Made by a program: the position numbers and the translations under genes. The notes below the pieces were generated by a model. It saw nothing but the letters and a program-made list of their open reading frames with translations. It had not been told where the DNA came from and searched no databases. A DNA stretch of 64,000 nt from Streptococcus sanguinis SK355 (GTDB lineage: Bacteria > Bacillota > Bacilli > Lactobacillales > Streptococcaceae), in contig NZ_GL890993.1 in NCBI RefSeq assembly GCF_000212855.1, positions 1,863,603-1,927,602 on the forward strand, given 5' to 3'. Shown here one piece after another: positions 24,363-33,461 of the stretch. Positions within the stretch are counted from its first letter, which is position 1, and each line of letters starts with the position of its first letter.

Positions 24363-26008
24363 TCACTTTCTGCATAATTTCCCAGTTGATTATCGCGCTC
24401 CTCTAAACTTCTGAGGAAGTTATAAGAGTCAGGATAATGTTCTTTAATATAGGCGAGTTTTTCTTCATCAGTCCGACTGACATATCGAAATCCATCTTTA
24501 TTAGATGCAGGTACCATTTTTAGCGGAACCATATCGAAAATTTCTTTTTTTACGTGATTGATATCAGTAGATTTAAGAAAGAGCTCTGAGCGAGTCATCT
24601 TGTCTGTATTAGGATCTGCTTTTTCTTCCAGCTGATTGTAATAATAATTAGATGCTTCAACATAAGAAACATTCTTTTCTTTCATAATATTTGTAATATT
24701 TACGGCATCTAAATCAGCTTTATAATCAGCATTCCCCATTGAAGGTTTTGCTTCTGCATCTTTTGTCACATCTCCGCGCCAACCTGAAACTTCCTCAAGA
24801 TCTTTTTTACCCCAAAACCACATTCTTGCCAAGCCCCAACCAGAATACAGATGAGTAGCTGTTGTGATGGACTGATGAGCAAAGTCGGTCTTATTAGCAT
24901 AGCGTTCATTTTGTTCCCTCCAGTCTTTTAGGAAGGCAGCTTCTATCTCAGAATCAGACATGCCTGAAGTATCATGATTCTCCTTGTATAGCTTTAAACG
25001 TTCAGCATAGCGCGCTTTATCTGCTGTAGGATCTACCACCTCGCCAGGATCTAAAGCAGAAAAGTCATTTTGTTTTTTGATTTCATAATACAAGCTTTTA
25101 GCTTCAGCATCTGTCAGCCCCATTTTTCTATAGAACTCCTGAGGGGAATCTCCTTCAAGGTTACCTGCAGTATTATCCCACGAAAAACCATCATAGTTTG
25201 GAGCTCCTAAAGCTCGGTTGAGCAGGTAATCTCTCTCTTCCTGTGACTTATCAGGGTATTTTGTATCTATCCCCTTTTTAAGTTTGAGTATTTTAAGAGC
25301 TGTTTCTTGATTGAAACCATACTGTTCCATAAGGTTTTCGACATATTTTCGCTCTTCTGGCTGTAAATTCGAAAGGTCTGTTGGTTTATAATTTATCAAT
25401 TTAGTTGCCCAAGTCAAATTCGCTGGCAGAACATAAACACCCTTATTAGCATCCCAGCCAGTACTCAGTTGACTCAGACCGATATCAAGCAGATTTTTCA
25501 GAATTTCAATCTCTGAGAAAATTTGGGGCGATGAAAGATTGAAAGCTCTTAGTTTCTGTAATTTTTCTTGGAGTACTCGTCGCGCCTCATTTAAAATATC
25601 GAGCATCTTCTGATGGCCTGCCACTAATGCTGGTGCTACCAATGCGCTTGAAAGCATGGAAGCTTTAGTGGTTGTTATCAAGGCATCTAGTTTCTGAATA
25701 TCAGCTTCTAAATCAGACTCCTTTAAGCTTTCATTGGCAACCTGTATGACATAGAATTCTGGAAATTGCTTGACTGTCTTCCCGACTGCTTCCGATAATA
25801 GTTTTCCACCATGGGCCAAAGGGCGAAGAACTCGGGCAGAATAATTTCGAGCAGAATCATAAGCTTTTCCCTTTAGCGATTCCGCACTGGATTCAAAATC
25901 TGTCAGACTTCTTTCCAGTTCTTCATAAGCTCTAATTTCCTCTTGTATCATTGTCTGGGTACTGTTCGCTTGAGACTGCGAATCTCCTAAATACATGTCT
26001 ATACTCAT
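24359..26008 (-). CDS. LXG-domain type VII secretion toxin, TelC-like
   Basis: A 549-residue polymorphic toxin. The N-terminal LXG domain (about residues 1-200, MSIDMYLGDSQSQANSTQTM, then helices) is the type VII secretion targeting part; a linker follows; the C-terminal domain contains DFAHQSITTATHL, GWRGD and NADYKADLDAVNI. Two Asp residues, D375 (DFAHQ) and D428 (ADYKADLD), are 53 apart. From memory, the essential Asp401 and Asp454 of TelC, the lipid II phosphatase of S. intermedius, have the same spacing. Together with a TipC-like neighbour this suggests a TelC-type cell-wall precursor hydrolase active outside the recipient membrane. The ATG overlaps the lap2 stop (TGATG), and AAGGGG is upstream. 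Confidence 0.78.
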   Translation of the reverse strand: MSIDMYLGDSQSQANSTQTMIQEEIRAYEELERSLTDFESSAESLKGKAYDSARNYSARVLRPLAHGGKLLSEAVGKTVKQFPEFYVIQVANESLKESDLEADIQKLDALITTTKASMLSSALVAPALVAGHQKMLDILNEARRVLQEKLQKLRAFNLSSPQIFSEIEILKNLLDIGLSQLSTGWDANKGVYVLPANLTWATKLINYKPTDLSNLQPEERKYVENLMEQYGFNQETALKILKLKKGIDTKYPDKSQEERDYLLNRALGAPNYDGFSWDNTAGNLEGDSPQEFYRKMGLTDAEAKSLYYEIKKQNDFSALDPGEVVDPTADKARYAERLKLYKENHDTSGMSDSEIEAAFLKDWREQNERYANKTDFAHQSITTATHLYSGWGLARMWFWGKKDLEEVSGWRGDVTKDAEAKPSMGNADYKADLDAVNITNIMKEKNVSYVEASNYYYNQLEEKADPNTDKMTRSELFLKSTDINHVKKEIFDMVPLKMVPASNKDGFRYVSRTDEEKLAYIKEHYPDSYNFLRSLEERDNQLGNYAESE

Positions 26009-26562
26009 CAATGTTTCCCCTTATCTTCTAAACTGTTAACCATTCGAACGCGCTCATGATGGATTTTATCACGCTCCTCAGAGACTTCTTTTCTTTGCTG
26101 TTTTAAAGCACCGCTTTCCTCTTCAAAACTTCCCTGAAAGCTCTGCCAGTTCTGAAAAAAATCATCGCGCATATGCTCAAAGCCATTTTGAGAACTGTAG
26201 CGATAAGCCAGATCATCTAAAAAAGCATGCATTTGATGCGCATCAGACTCTACAGACTCATAGTATTCAGTAATCTTTTTTAAATCACCATCTATCTGAT
26301 ATTCCTTTTCCAATAAGTCCGATTCTTTGCGGCAAAGATCCTCAATCTGCTCCTCTGGGGACTTTATTTTTTCCTGCTCTTTCTGATATCGCTGGCTTAT
26401 CTTATACATAACCTTATCTTGATTAGCCAGCATTCGCTTCAGCTCTTCCTGCTCCCGCAGATTTTGCAGCTGCTCGCGTTGCGCACGCAAGCGCTCTGCC
26501 AGAGTCATATCAGGATCATATATAAACTTAATTGGCTTCTTCTCTGTATTTTCTTCTTCCAT
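26008..26562 (-). CDS. Lap2-like (DUF3958) LXG-associated helical protein
   Basis: A 184-residue, highly charged, nearly all-helical protein (RLRAQREQLQNLREQEELKRML and similar heptads). Its position between a 90-residue Lap1-like gene and an LXG toxin matches the DUF3958 (Lap2) proteins that, with Lap1, bind the LXG domain and present the toxin to the type VII machine. The family call rests on size, composition and context. AAGGAG lies 12 nt before the ATG, a rather long spacing. Confidence 0.7.
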   Translation of the reverse strand: MEEENTEKKPIKFIYDPDMTLAERLRAQREQLQNLREQEELKRMLANQDKVMYKISQRYQKEQEKIKSPEEQIEDLCRKESDLLEKEYQIDGDLKKITEYYESVESDAHQMHAFLDDLAYRYSSQNGFEHMRDDFFQNWQSFQGSFEEESGALKQQRKEVSEERDKIHHERVRMVNSLEDKGKH

Positions 26563-26614
26563 GAGCAGTCTGTTCTCCTTGATTTCTGGGTAAGCGGAGT
26601 ATCTTTAACTTTAT

Positions 26615-26887
26615 TTAACCATTTACAGACTCCGCTATCTGCTGATCCACTGCTTCAAATTCGCCAGCAACACTATGGATATTCGTCACCATTTCAGAGA
26701 GAGCATTGGAAATGCCTTGTCTGGCAACTTGGGATGCCTTCATAGCCTCATGAGCATTTGAATTACCCGAAACGGTCGTTTTATCATCCTGTTGGGCCTG
26801 TCCGATTCCTGATAAATTGGAACTCCCTTGTTTGATTTTGGTTGCATAGTTCTGAGCATCTGACATACTACTCTTAATTTCAGACAT
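26615..26887 (-). CDS. Lap1-like (DUF3130/TIGR04197) type VII secretion protein
   Basis: A 90-residue WXG100-like helical protein starting MSEIKSSMSDAQNYATKIKQ. A C-terminal FxxxD motif (FEAVD, residues 77-81) is present, as described for Lap1 proteins that form the export signal of LXG toxin complexes. It is the first gene of the four-gene module, has AAGGAG at good distance and its own promoter. Confidence 0.8.
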   Translation of the reverse strand: MSEIKSSMSDAQNYATKIKQGSSNLSGIGQAQQDDKTTVSGNSNAHEAMKASQVARQGISNALSEMVTNIHSVAGEFEAVDQQIAESVNG

Positions 26888-26935
26888 CTTTTTTCTCCTT
26901 TATTAAACATACTAACATTTATCTGTAGCATTTTT

Positions 26936-26964
26936 ATTATAATGTCTTTGCAAAACTATTACAA
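26936..26964 (-). promoter_or_regulatory. Promoter of the LXG toxin operon
   Basis: On the minus strand TTGTAA (26959-26964), a 17-nt spacer and TATAAT (26936-26941), about 45 nt upstream of the lap1-like start. Confidence 0.65.
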
Positions 26965-27064
26965 AAAAATACAGGATAATATTTCTCATTAACAAGGAAT
27001 GTTTTATATTACTTTGAACTTTCTCTACACACCATCATCTTGCTTTTAAATGCTGGCTTCACAA

Positions 27065-27850
27065 TCACATTTCTAAAAGAAACTCAGCTATCTTTTCTGA
27101 CTGACTCCAATGTAAATAATGATGGTTGCCTCCTAAAATAATCCGAGTATTTTGTGAAGCAAATTTGGAATCTTTATATTCTTGTTCTCGATAGGTCTGA
27201 CTCAGGATAAAAATCGGAAATTGAAAAGAGATATCTAAGTTTTGAAAATCGCTTTTTGCGATACTGCAATAATGTTGAAATCCTTCTTGTACAGATTTTA
27301 ATCTATCAGAACTCCTTTCTGCCTTAGCCCATAAGATTTTAAAATCAGCTACTGAAAAACTCTCTTGTCCTATTTTTTTCAGATATTCATATCCTCCACC
27401 GAGCGTCTGAACTTTCTCCTGTAAGGATAAAAATTCGGGATAAGGATACTGAGCTAATTCTCCATATAGAACAGAATAAGTGGTTGGTTCAATCAAGATT
27501 AGTCCCTGACAAAGCGGCTCTGACTCAGCAACTTTAACTGCTACAATACCACTAATACTGTGCGCGCAAACAGCATACTGGATGACTTTAAACTGCGATA
27601 AAACCTCCAAAATAGATTGAACCAAATCGTCCAAAACAAAATTTTCTTGATTTTCGAGTGGGCTTTGGCCAGTATTAGGGTAATCTATTGTTAAATAGCC
27701 CCAATTTTTAGGTAACTTCCGAATAACTGGCAAAAAATTTTCATAGGTCGGCAGACTCCCTGCGCCGCTTAAAAATACAGCAATCTTTTCTGCAGGTTGA
27801 TAAGATACAAATAGCTGTCCTACTTTCGTTTTGATTATTTTTTCTTTCAT
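27065..27850 (-). CDS. Alpha/beta hydrolase
   Basis: A 261-residue alpha/beta hydrolase-fold protein. The nucleophile elbow is CAHSISGIVAV (Ser in HSISG), the oxyanion region FLSGAGSLPTYENF, and the likely catalytic His lies in GGNHHYLHW near the C-terminus. The substrate is unknown. I prefer the ATG at 27850, with GGAAAC upstream, over a TTG five codons earlier. It stands between the toxin operon and a second hydrolase gene; no shared function is evident. Confidence 0.82.
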   Translation of the reverse strand: MKEKIIKTKVGQLFVSYQPAEKIAVFLSGAGSLPTYENFLPVIRKLPKNWGYLTIDYPNTGQSPLENQENFVLDDLVQSILEVLSQFKVIQYAVCAHSISGIVAVKVAESEPLCQGLILIEPTTYSVLYGELAQYPYPEFLSLQEKVQTLGGGYEYLKKIGQESFSVADFKILWAKAERSSDRLKSVQEGFQHYCSIAKSDFQNLDISFQFPIFILSQTYREQEYKDSKFASQNTRIILGGNHHYLHWSQSEKIAEFLLEM

Positions 27851-28037
27851 AATGTTTCCAATCAATTCTTACAAATATCATCTGGGCACACACTACTATC
27901 TGAGAGCTAGCTATTTTACTAGCAGAATAAGGACACTCCAATACCAAAAATTATATACCAAAAATTTTTCATATTCAACCAAGATGCGTGTTAGAAGAGG
28001 CAGTTGTTAGTATCGCCTTAGATGTATCAGACGTGGT

Positions 28038-28817
28038 CTAAAAAACCTGCTCAGCAAATTCCTCCACCAAAGCATTAAACTTAGCTGGTTGGCATAGATT
28101 CGATGGATCAAACGAATCAGCAATGACAAAATCTTGAGCATGACTAAGGTGTTCCTTAGTTGTTTTCATCATTTGAACTAATTTTCCTGAAAAGTCTCCC
28201 GCCAGTAAAAGTGTAGGAATCTTGCACTTATCCAAGGCAGCACGATAATCAATGGCTTGAATTGCCCTGCGCTGCAAAACAGACTCCTCAGATCGCATCC
28301 GGTCGAATAAATCAGCAAAATAGGATTGAGCCAAAGACCAGCGTTTATAAATCGGCAAGGTTGATAGCTTCATAAACCACGAGTATTTCACCAAAGGAGC
28401 CATAAGTTGAGCCAGAGCATTCATCATTGGTGACAAATCCGTCGCACAAAAAGTATCGCACAAGAAAGCTCCCTTAAAGATTTGCGGATTTTGAGTCATG
28501 AGGTGCATGGTTAAGATACCGCCATAGGAAGTCCCTCCGATTATGGCTCGCCTGACGCCTTCTTTTCCCAAAATCGCCAGCACATCTGCTGCCTGTATAT
28601 CTAGAACCTGATCCGCCTTACAAGTCAGCTGGCTTGATTGCCCATTTCCACGTAGGTCAGGCGCAATAATCTGATAGCGATTCTTAAAAAAATCTATCTG
28701 AGACTGAAACATGCCCGAGTCAGCACTCAGACCATGCAGGAGCACGAGCGTTTCTTTGTGACCTCGCCCTTCTATCCGATAGAATACCTCACCATCAGTT
28801 CTTTCGATATGGTCCAT
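28038..28817 (-). CDS. Alpha/beta hydrolase
   Basis: A 259-residue alpha/beta hydrolase. LVLLHGLSADSGMFQSQ contains the HG oxyanion motif and GGTSYGGILTMHL the nucleophile Ser. The C-terminal His is not obvious, so the catalytic triad is only partly seen. GGAGG lies upstream of the ATG. It follows the Imm5-like gene by 15 bp on the same strand and is probably co-transcribed with it. Confidence 0.83.
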   Translation of the reverse strand: MDHIERTDGEVFYRIEGRGHKETLVLLHGLSADSGMFQSQIDFFKNRYQIIAPDLRGNGQSSQLTCKADQVLDIQAADVLAILGKEGVRRAIIGGTSYGGILTMHLMTQNPQIFKGAFLCDTFCATDLSPMMNALAQLMAPLVKYSWFMKLSTLPIYKRWSLAQSYFADLFDRMRSEESVLQRRAIQAIDYRAALDKCKIPTLLLAGDFSGKLVQMMKTTKEHLSHAQDFVIADSFDPSNLCQPAKFNALVEEFAEQVF

Positions 28818-28832
28818 CCCATTGCCTCCGTT

Positions 28833-29381
28833 CTACATTTCATTTATACTTTTCAGCCATTCTGTGGCCAATTCTATCTGTTGCTTTCTTTCTCTGATAA
28901 CTGCTTGCATATCATCTGTACTCTGCAAATTTATTACTTTGACAGCATAATCCGCCGAAACAATGGCATGACCTCGCATGTGGGCTGTTGCGACCGCTTG
29001 GGCAAAGACACGCGCAGCATACTTGCTGACTGGTGATTTGGCTTGCTGTGACAGCTGCTGAGCCAAGAAACCAGCCTTCCTCAGCTCATAGGCAGAAACA
29101 TTTCCCGCAAGTCGCGCTTCAAACACTTCCTGAACTTGGGTCAAGATTTGCTGCTTTTTAAGATCGTCACCAATATCTATCAGAGTCATAAAGCGAGTGG
29201 CATGCTCCAATGCCCATTGGGCAAGCTGCTTCTGAGGAAGCTGGACCAAGATTTGCTCCAGTTCCAATCTTTTCTGACTATCATCAAGAATCTTTAGCTT
29301 GTAAGGACTAGGTAGACTCACTTGTCCATCCTCATAACACTCTCGTTCATGGTCGTTCCAAGCATAATCTTCTGGTTTCAT
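28833..29381 (-). CDS. Imm5-like putative immunity protein
   Basis: A 182-residue, all-helical protein. The C-terminal part AARVFAQAVATAHMRGHAIVSADYAVKVI resembles the Imm5 family of predicted immunity proteins of polymorphic toxin systems. No partner toxin is encoded next to it. A weak ribosome site (AGAGAAAG) precedes the ATG. The family assignment is from pattern memory and should be confirmed. Confidence 0.6.
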   Translation of the reverse strand: MKPEDYAWNDHERECYEDGQVSLPSPYKLKILDDSQKRLELEQILVQLPQKQLAQWALEHATRFMTLIDIGDDLKKQQILTQVQEVFEARLAGNVSAYELRKAGFLAQQLSQQAKSPVSKYAARVFAQAVATAHMRGHAIVSADYAVKVINLQSTDDMQAVIRERKQQIELATEWLKSINEM

Positions 29382-29521
29382 TGCTTTCTCTTTCTCTCTT
29401 ACTAGCTAGTCTAAACAAGGTGAAAAACTCCATTATTACTGAAAAGAGATCATTCCTAGTTTTCTTGGAGGTTTTCAAAAAATCCTTCTAAATTTGAAAT
29501 ATATAGATATTTTTATCTAAA

Positions 29522-31294
29522 CTACAAAATAGTATCATTGATATCTTCTAATATCTTAAAACTGAATGAAATAGTCTTATCACCTATGTTACATTGTATA
29601 TTTCTGTATTTTATTCTTTGCGTAATCAATTCTCTTTTATGATTTGATTGTAAAAGATTTAATAATTGATCGACAGTTGCTTCACCAGAATATAATTGAG
29701 GCAATATACCTATAGAGTGTATATCACCTTTTTCACTAATATGAATCTGAGGAGTTCTCCTATTCATAAAATTAGAAAAATCAATCTCATCAATAATATA
29801 TACTTCATCTTGTTTCGAATTATACTGACTAACATTGGAAACCAACATATTTATCACTCGTTTAATATCACTACTATATATCCCAAGTTTTTTTGCCATT
29901 GTTTTTTTCTCATTTTCAATAAAATATTTAGAATTTCTTTTAAATTTTTCTATGTAATTATTTAACTCAACTTGATTCTTATAGAACTCAATGATATTAG
30001 TTGGTTGATTTTGTGTTTTAGCTTCCAGAATAACTAAAGTCCCATCTTTAAAAAAAATTCCGTCAATTTCATATGTCTCCCCAGCAATACTCCGTTTTAT
30101 TCCATCAGACTGTTTAGAAAATTGTTTTTTTGCTAAGCCGTTAATATGACGTTCAAAATTTCTTCCTTTTTGATTTATTCCAGTCTCTTTACTTTGTTGT
30201 TTTTTTGATATAACAGATAAAATTGTTCTTGAAAAATCTGTATATAAAACCAAACTAGATAGTAGAACATAAACTTCTTCAAACTCTATAAGTGGATTAT
30301 CATATAAATCTCTAGAAGAAGTTTTAAAAATTAGTTGCTTAAGCAAGTATTCTGGCAGTCCTTTATCAAAAAACAGCTCTCTTAATTCGTTCTTTGAAAT
30401 CACTACAATTCTTTCATCAGATTTATCGCATAATTCGTATAAAAGCCAATAAGCATCCATCCACTGTCTTAGTTTAATACCATCATATTCTTCTTCAAAA
30501 TTCTTAGTATAAAAATATTCTTTAACCTGTTTCTCTAATAGTTTATATAAATTTTGTTTTACATCAGATTTTTCTAATTTAGTATCAAAATCAAGATTGG
30601 GGTTACAAGCCAAAAGGCCTCTAAAATCTTTTAAATCTAAATAAGTTGCTAAAGCATATAATCGTTTTTTACTAAAATCACCTATCTCTTTAATATGAAT
30701 TTGGTTATCATAAATCTTAAATTCAATGTCACTGTATGTCCATAAGTCAATTATTAAACTAAAAATATTCAAGTGACCAAAAATAGAAAAAATATTTTCA
30801 ATTTCTGACTGAGTTAAACTAGCGCCTTCTTCCCATTTAAAGACTGTCTTTTTTCGAAGCGCGTCTTTTAAAACATCTCCTAATCTTAGCCAAATTTCTT
30901 CAATTCCATCACTTAAATCTGTAAGCCTGTTGTTACCATTCTTAAAAGATTCATAGTACGCTTGTGCGTAGTATAATGATGATTGTAGAACATTTTTCTT
31001 TGTGCTATCTAAAAGAGAGTTTTTTTCAATCTGAATCATCTCATAAAGTTGATTCAAGATTGAGACCTCATATAGAAATTTATTTACAATCTGTTCATTC
31101 AATATATAAAATTTCTTCACTAAAATATATTTAGCTATAAGTTTAGTACCATCACTAGAATTTCCACTTGTAAAAACCCCAGATAATTTCAATAACTTGA
31201 TGTAGTCATTGACATCATGAGCCTCATATAAATGTTTATAAAATTCAACAGTATTAATTTTGTTTTTATATTTATTAGTATTCCAATATTTCAT
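29522..31294 (-). CDS. Very AT-rich putative PD-(D/E)XK nuclease
   Basis: A 590-residue protein I cannot name. Residues 1-360 are predicted mostly helical and show no known motif. Near residue 380 KGRNFERHI is followed by GETYEIDGIFFKDG and LVILEAKTQ: an Asp (D411), then E424-A-K426 thirteen residues on, with a Glu in the preceding helix (E381). That is the layout of PD-(D/E)XK nucleases such as Mrr- or NERD-like enzymes. The gene is much more AT-rich than its neighbours, which suggests recent acquisition. No methylase or partner gene accompanies it. A role in defence or in DNA processing is inference. Confidence 0.6.
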   Translation of the reverse strand: MKYWNTNKYKNKINTVEFYKHLYEAHDVNDYIKLLKLSGVFTSGNSSDGTKLIAKYILVKKFYILNEQIVNKFLYEVSILNQLYEMIQIEKNSLLDSTKKNVLQSSLYYAQAYYESFKNGNNRLTDLSDGIEEIWLRLGDVLKDALRKKTVFKWEEGASLTQSEIENIFSIFGHLNIFSLIIDLWTYSDIEFKIYDNQIHIKEIGDFSKKRLYALATYLDLKDFRGLLACNPNLDFDTKLEKSDVKQNLYKLLEKQVKEYFYTKNFEEEYDGIKLRQWMDAYWLLYELCDKSDERIVVISKNELRELFFDKGLPEYLLKQLIFKTSSRDLYDNPLIEFEEVYVLLSSLVLYTDFSRTILSVISKKQQSKETGINQKGRNFERHINGLAKKQFSKQSDGIKRSIAGETYEIDGIFFKDGTLVILEAKTQNQPTNIIEFYKNQVELNNYIEKFKRNSKYFIENEKKTMAKKLGIYSSDIKRVINMLVSNVSQYNSKQDEVYIIDEIDFSNFMNRRTPQIHISEKGDIHSIGILPQLYSGEATVDQLLNLLQSNHKRELITQRIKYRNIQCNIGDKTISFSFKILEDINDTIL

Positions 31295-31369
31295 AAATTT
31301 TTAAAACCATAAAATAGCAAGAAAATATCTTCCGCTCTTCACAAAAAAGCGAGACATCTGTCCCGCTTT

Positions 31370-31609
31370 TTATTTCTCATCAATAACGATGCGAACTTTT
31401 TTGTATTCAGTTGGGACAGAGTAAACAATCGTCCTTATAGCGGAGATAGTACGACCTTTACGACCGATTACACGTCCAACATCACTCTGATCAAGATCCA
31501 GGTGATATTCTAAAAATTCAGGTGTATCCTCAATCTTGATAGTTAAGGCATCTGGCTGTGAAATCAAAGGTTTCACTATCGCAATAATTAGATTTTCAAT
31601 CGTGTCCAT
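31370..31609 (-). CDS. khpA: KH-domain RNA-binding protein KhpA
   Basis: A 79-residue single KH domain with the signature [19 protein letters not shown]. In streptococci KhpA pairs with KhpB/EloR, binds RNA and influences cell elongation and division. It lies 19 bp after rpsP and is transcribed with it, the usual arrangement. Confidence 0.94.
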   Translation of the reverse strand: MDTIENLIIAIVKPLISQPDALTIKIEDTPEFLEYHLDLDQSDVGRVIGRKGRTISAIRTIVYSVPTEYKKVRIVIDEK

Positions 31610-31628
31610 ATGTCAACCTACGCTTCTA

Positions 31629-31901
31629 TTATTTAGAGTATTTTGAATCGTGGAATTTCTTCAATACGCCTTCTTTTGAAAGGATGTTGCGTACAGTATC
31701 AGAAGGTTGTGCACCATTACCCAACCACTCAAGGATACGGTCTTCCTTCAAAGTCACTTGGTTTTCAGCTACAAGTGGGTTGTAAGTACCAACTGTTTCG
31801 ATGAAACGTCCGTCACGAGGTGAACGTGAGTCTGCAACATTGATACGGTAGAAAGGTTTTTTCTTAGAACCCATACGAGTCAAACGGATTTTTACTGCCA
31901 T
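31629..31901 (-). CDS. rpsP: 30S ribosomal protein S16
   Basis: A small-subunit ribosomal protein of 90 residues starting [31 protein letters not shown], the family signature. It heads the rpsP-khpA unit behind a strong promoter. Confidence 0.98.
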   Translation of the reverse strand: MAVKIRLTRMGSKKKPFYRINVADSRSPRDGRFIETVGTYNPLVAENQVTLKEDRILEWLGNGAQPSDTVRNILSKEGVLKKFHDSKYSK

Positions 31902-31966
31902 TATTAAGGTCTCTTTTCTTTATTTTTTCTTTTGGTGAAATAGCAAAGCTATTAAGCACATGTTCT

Positions 31967-32010
31967 ATTATAGCAGATTAAAAACAGCTGTCAAGTTTTT
32001 TTCTTGACAG
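31967..32010 (-). promoter_or_regulatory. rpsP promoter nested in an upstream terminator hairpin
   Basis: On the minus strand TTGACA (31989-31994), a 16-nt spacer and extended TGCTATAAT (-10 at 31967-31972) form a near-consensus promoter. The -35 is part of the inverted repeat CTGTCAAG / CTTGACAG (31988-31995 and 32003-32010), which followed by TGTTTTT would terminate transcripts from the upstream phosphatase gene. Confidence 0.8.
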
Positions 32011-32076
32011 AGTTAAAAATTTTTTAGATTAGTCTTTCTCGTTTAAACGGACAATAGTTTTTCATTTGAAGTCTCC

Positions 32077-32766
32077 TTATGGAACCAATAGTCTGATAAT
32101 GTCGTCATAAGAATAAGCGGTATAGGTCAGTTGAAAAAGACTTTCATTTTCTAGCTGCTTGGGATTGTACCAGATAGAGTCCAATCCAGCATTATTAGCG
32201 CCAGCAATATCAGCTGTCAAGGAGTCTCCAATCATCAAAGTCTGATACAGGTCAAAATCTGGTATCTGCTCTGCTATTTTTTCATAAAATAAAGCTTCGG
32301 GCTTCTGAGTTCCCATCTTTTCCGAGATAAAAATATGGTTAAAATAGGGTGAAATGTCGGAATTGGCCATGCGGCCAGTCTGAATAGCTGTGATGCCATT
32401 AGTCGCTCCGTAAATTTCATAATCAGCTGCTGTCAGACTGTCCAAAAGCTCGCTAGCACCAGCGTAGGTTTGGCCTTGCTGAGCAATATGCTGCTGATAA
32501 AGGAAGGCTAACTCGGCACCATCCTTCTCAATGCCAAAATGGGCAAAAAGTCGAGAAAAGCGAGTATTGACCAGCTCCGGCTTGGTGATTTTCCCCTGCT
32601 CCAGTTCCCGCCAAAGCCCCTTGTTCATGGGAATATAATAGTCTTTGTAGGTCTGAATCTCCGTTACGCCCTGCTCCTCCAAAAAATGAGTCAAGGCAAT
32701 GTCTTCTGCCGTATCAAAATCCAGCAGCGTATGGTCAAGGTCGAAAAGTAGAAATTTGTAGGACAT
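32077..32766 (-). CDS. HAD-family 5'-nucleotidase, YjjG type
   Basis: A 229-residue HAD hydrolase. Motif I is LLFDLDHTLLDF, motif II lies in YGATNGI, motif III is the Lys in GTQKPEALFY, motif IV is MIGDSLTADIAGANNAG. The helical cap and overall length match the YjjG/YfnB nucleotidases, which dephosphorylate pyrimidine nucleoside monophosphates, including non-canonical ones. AGAAAGGA lies upstream of the ATG. Confidence 0.88.
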   Translation of the reverse strand: MSYKFLLFDLDHTLLDFDTAEDIALTHFLEEQGVTEIQTYKDYYIPMNKGLWRELEQGKITKPELVNTRFSRLFAHFGIEKDGAELAFLYQQHIAQQGQTYAGASELLDSLTAADYEIYGATNGITAIQTGRMANSDISPYFNHIFISEKMGTQKPEALFYEKIAEQIPDFDLYQTLMIGDSLTADIAGANNAGLDSIWYNPKQLENESLFQLTYTAYSYDDIIRLLVP

Positions 32767-32796
32767 TAAATTTCCTTTCTAAGTGAGAAAAAGTCG

Positions 32797-33411
32797 CTAA
32801 TATTTATTTGGGAAATATTCTTTTCCCAACTGCCATAAATACTGATCAATCTCTTTTAGATTAAATTCTTCTAAATCGTAGTATTCTCTAAAAGCAATAA
32901 TTATATTTTTAAATTTTTGATAATCTTTTAGATCTGCATTCTTAAATTTGGAAAATTTATCTGTTTTTCTAAAATATTTTAATACCTTTTCTACATAGCT
33001 ATCATAAATAGGGTATTCTTTAGGATTATGATGAGAACAGTATTTGGTAGAAAAAGAATAGAACTTTCTAGTTACTCCATTAATAGCAACATTTTGAATT
33101 TCATTGACTAAAGTTGCATCACCTTGTCTCAACCTCTCATCAATTTTAAGACTCAGTATATGCTCTGCAACTGGATAAACTGAAAAAATATTTGTGCTAT
33201 AAAAATCATTTAATGTAGCAACCTTTAATAAAATATCAGAAATTTCTTCGTTCCTTGGTAATAGCTCAAAAAACAATTTATCTAAAGCATCTTCTTGCAA
33301 CTTATAATTTTTAAGATTATTCCACGATTTCAAGTATTTTTCAACTTCAATAGCTGACGGTCTAGAAATAACAATATCTGATTTCTGTTTTCTATCGTAG
33401 TTTATTTGCAT
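32797..33411 (-). CDS. AT-rich hypothetical protein
   Basis: A 204-residue, Lys/Tyr/Asn-rich protein without membrane segments or signal. The best-marked segment is FYSFSTKYCSHHNPKEYPIYD, which has a Cys-His-His cluster and the look of a conserved motif; I recall similar stretches in uncharacterised proteins near defence genes but cannot name the family. It precedes the YjjG-like gene by 30 bp on the same strand. Base composition is AT-rich like that of the putative nuclease 1.5 kb away. Confidence 0.6.
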   Translation of the reverse strand: MQINYDRKQKSDIVISRPSAIEVEKYLKSWNNLKNYKLQEDALDKLFFELLPRNEEISDILLKVATLNDFYSTNIFSVYPVAEHILSLKIDERLRQGDATLVNEIQNVAINGVTRKFYSFSTKYCSHHNPKEYPIYDSYVEKVLKYFRKTDKFSKFKNADLKDYQKFKNIIIAFREYYDLEEFNLKEIDQYLWQLGKEYFPNKY

Positions 33412-33461
33412 ATCTATCTCACTTCTAGTAGTTATTCATAAAATTCGATAGATTAATTATA

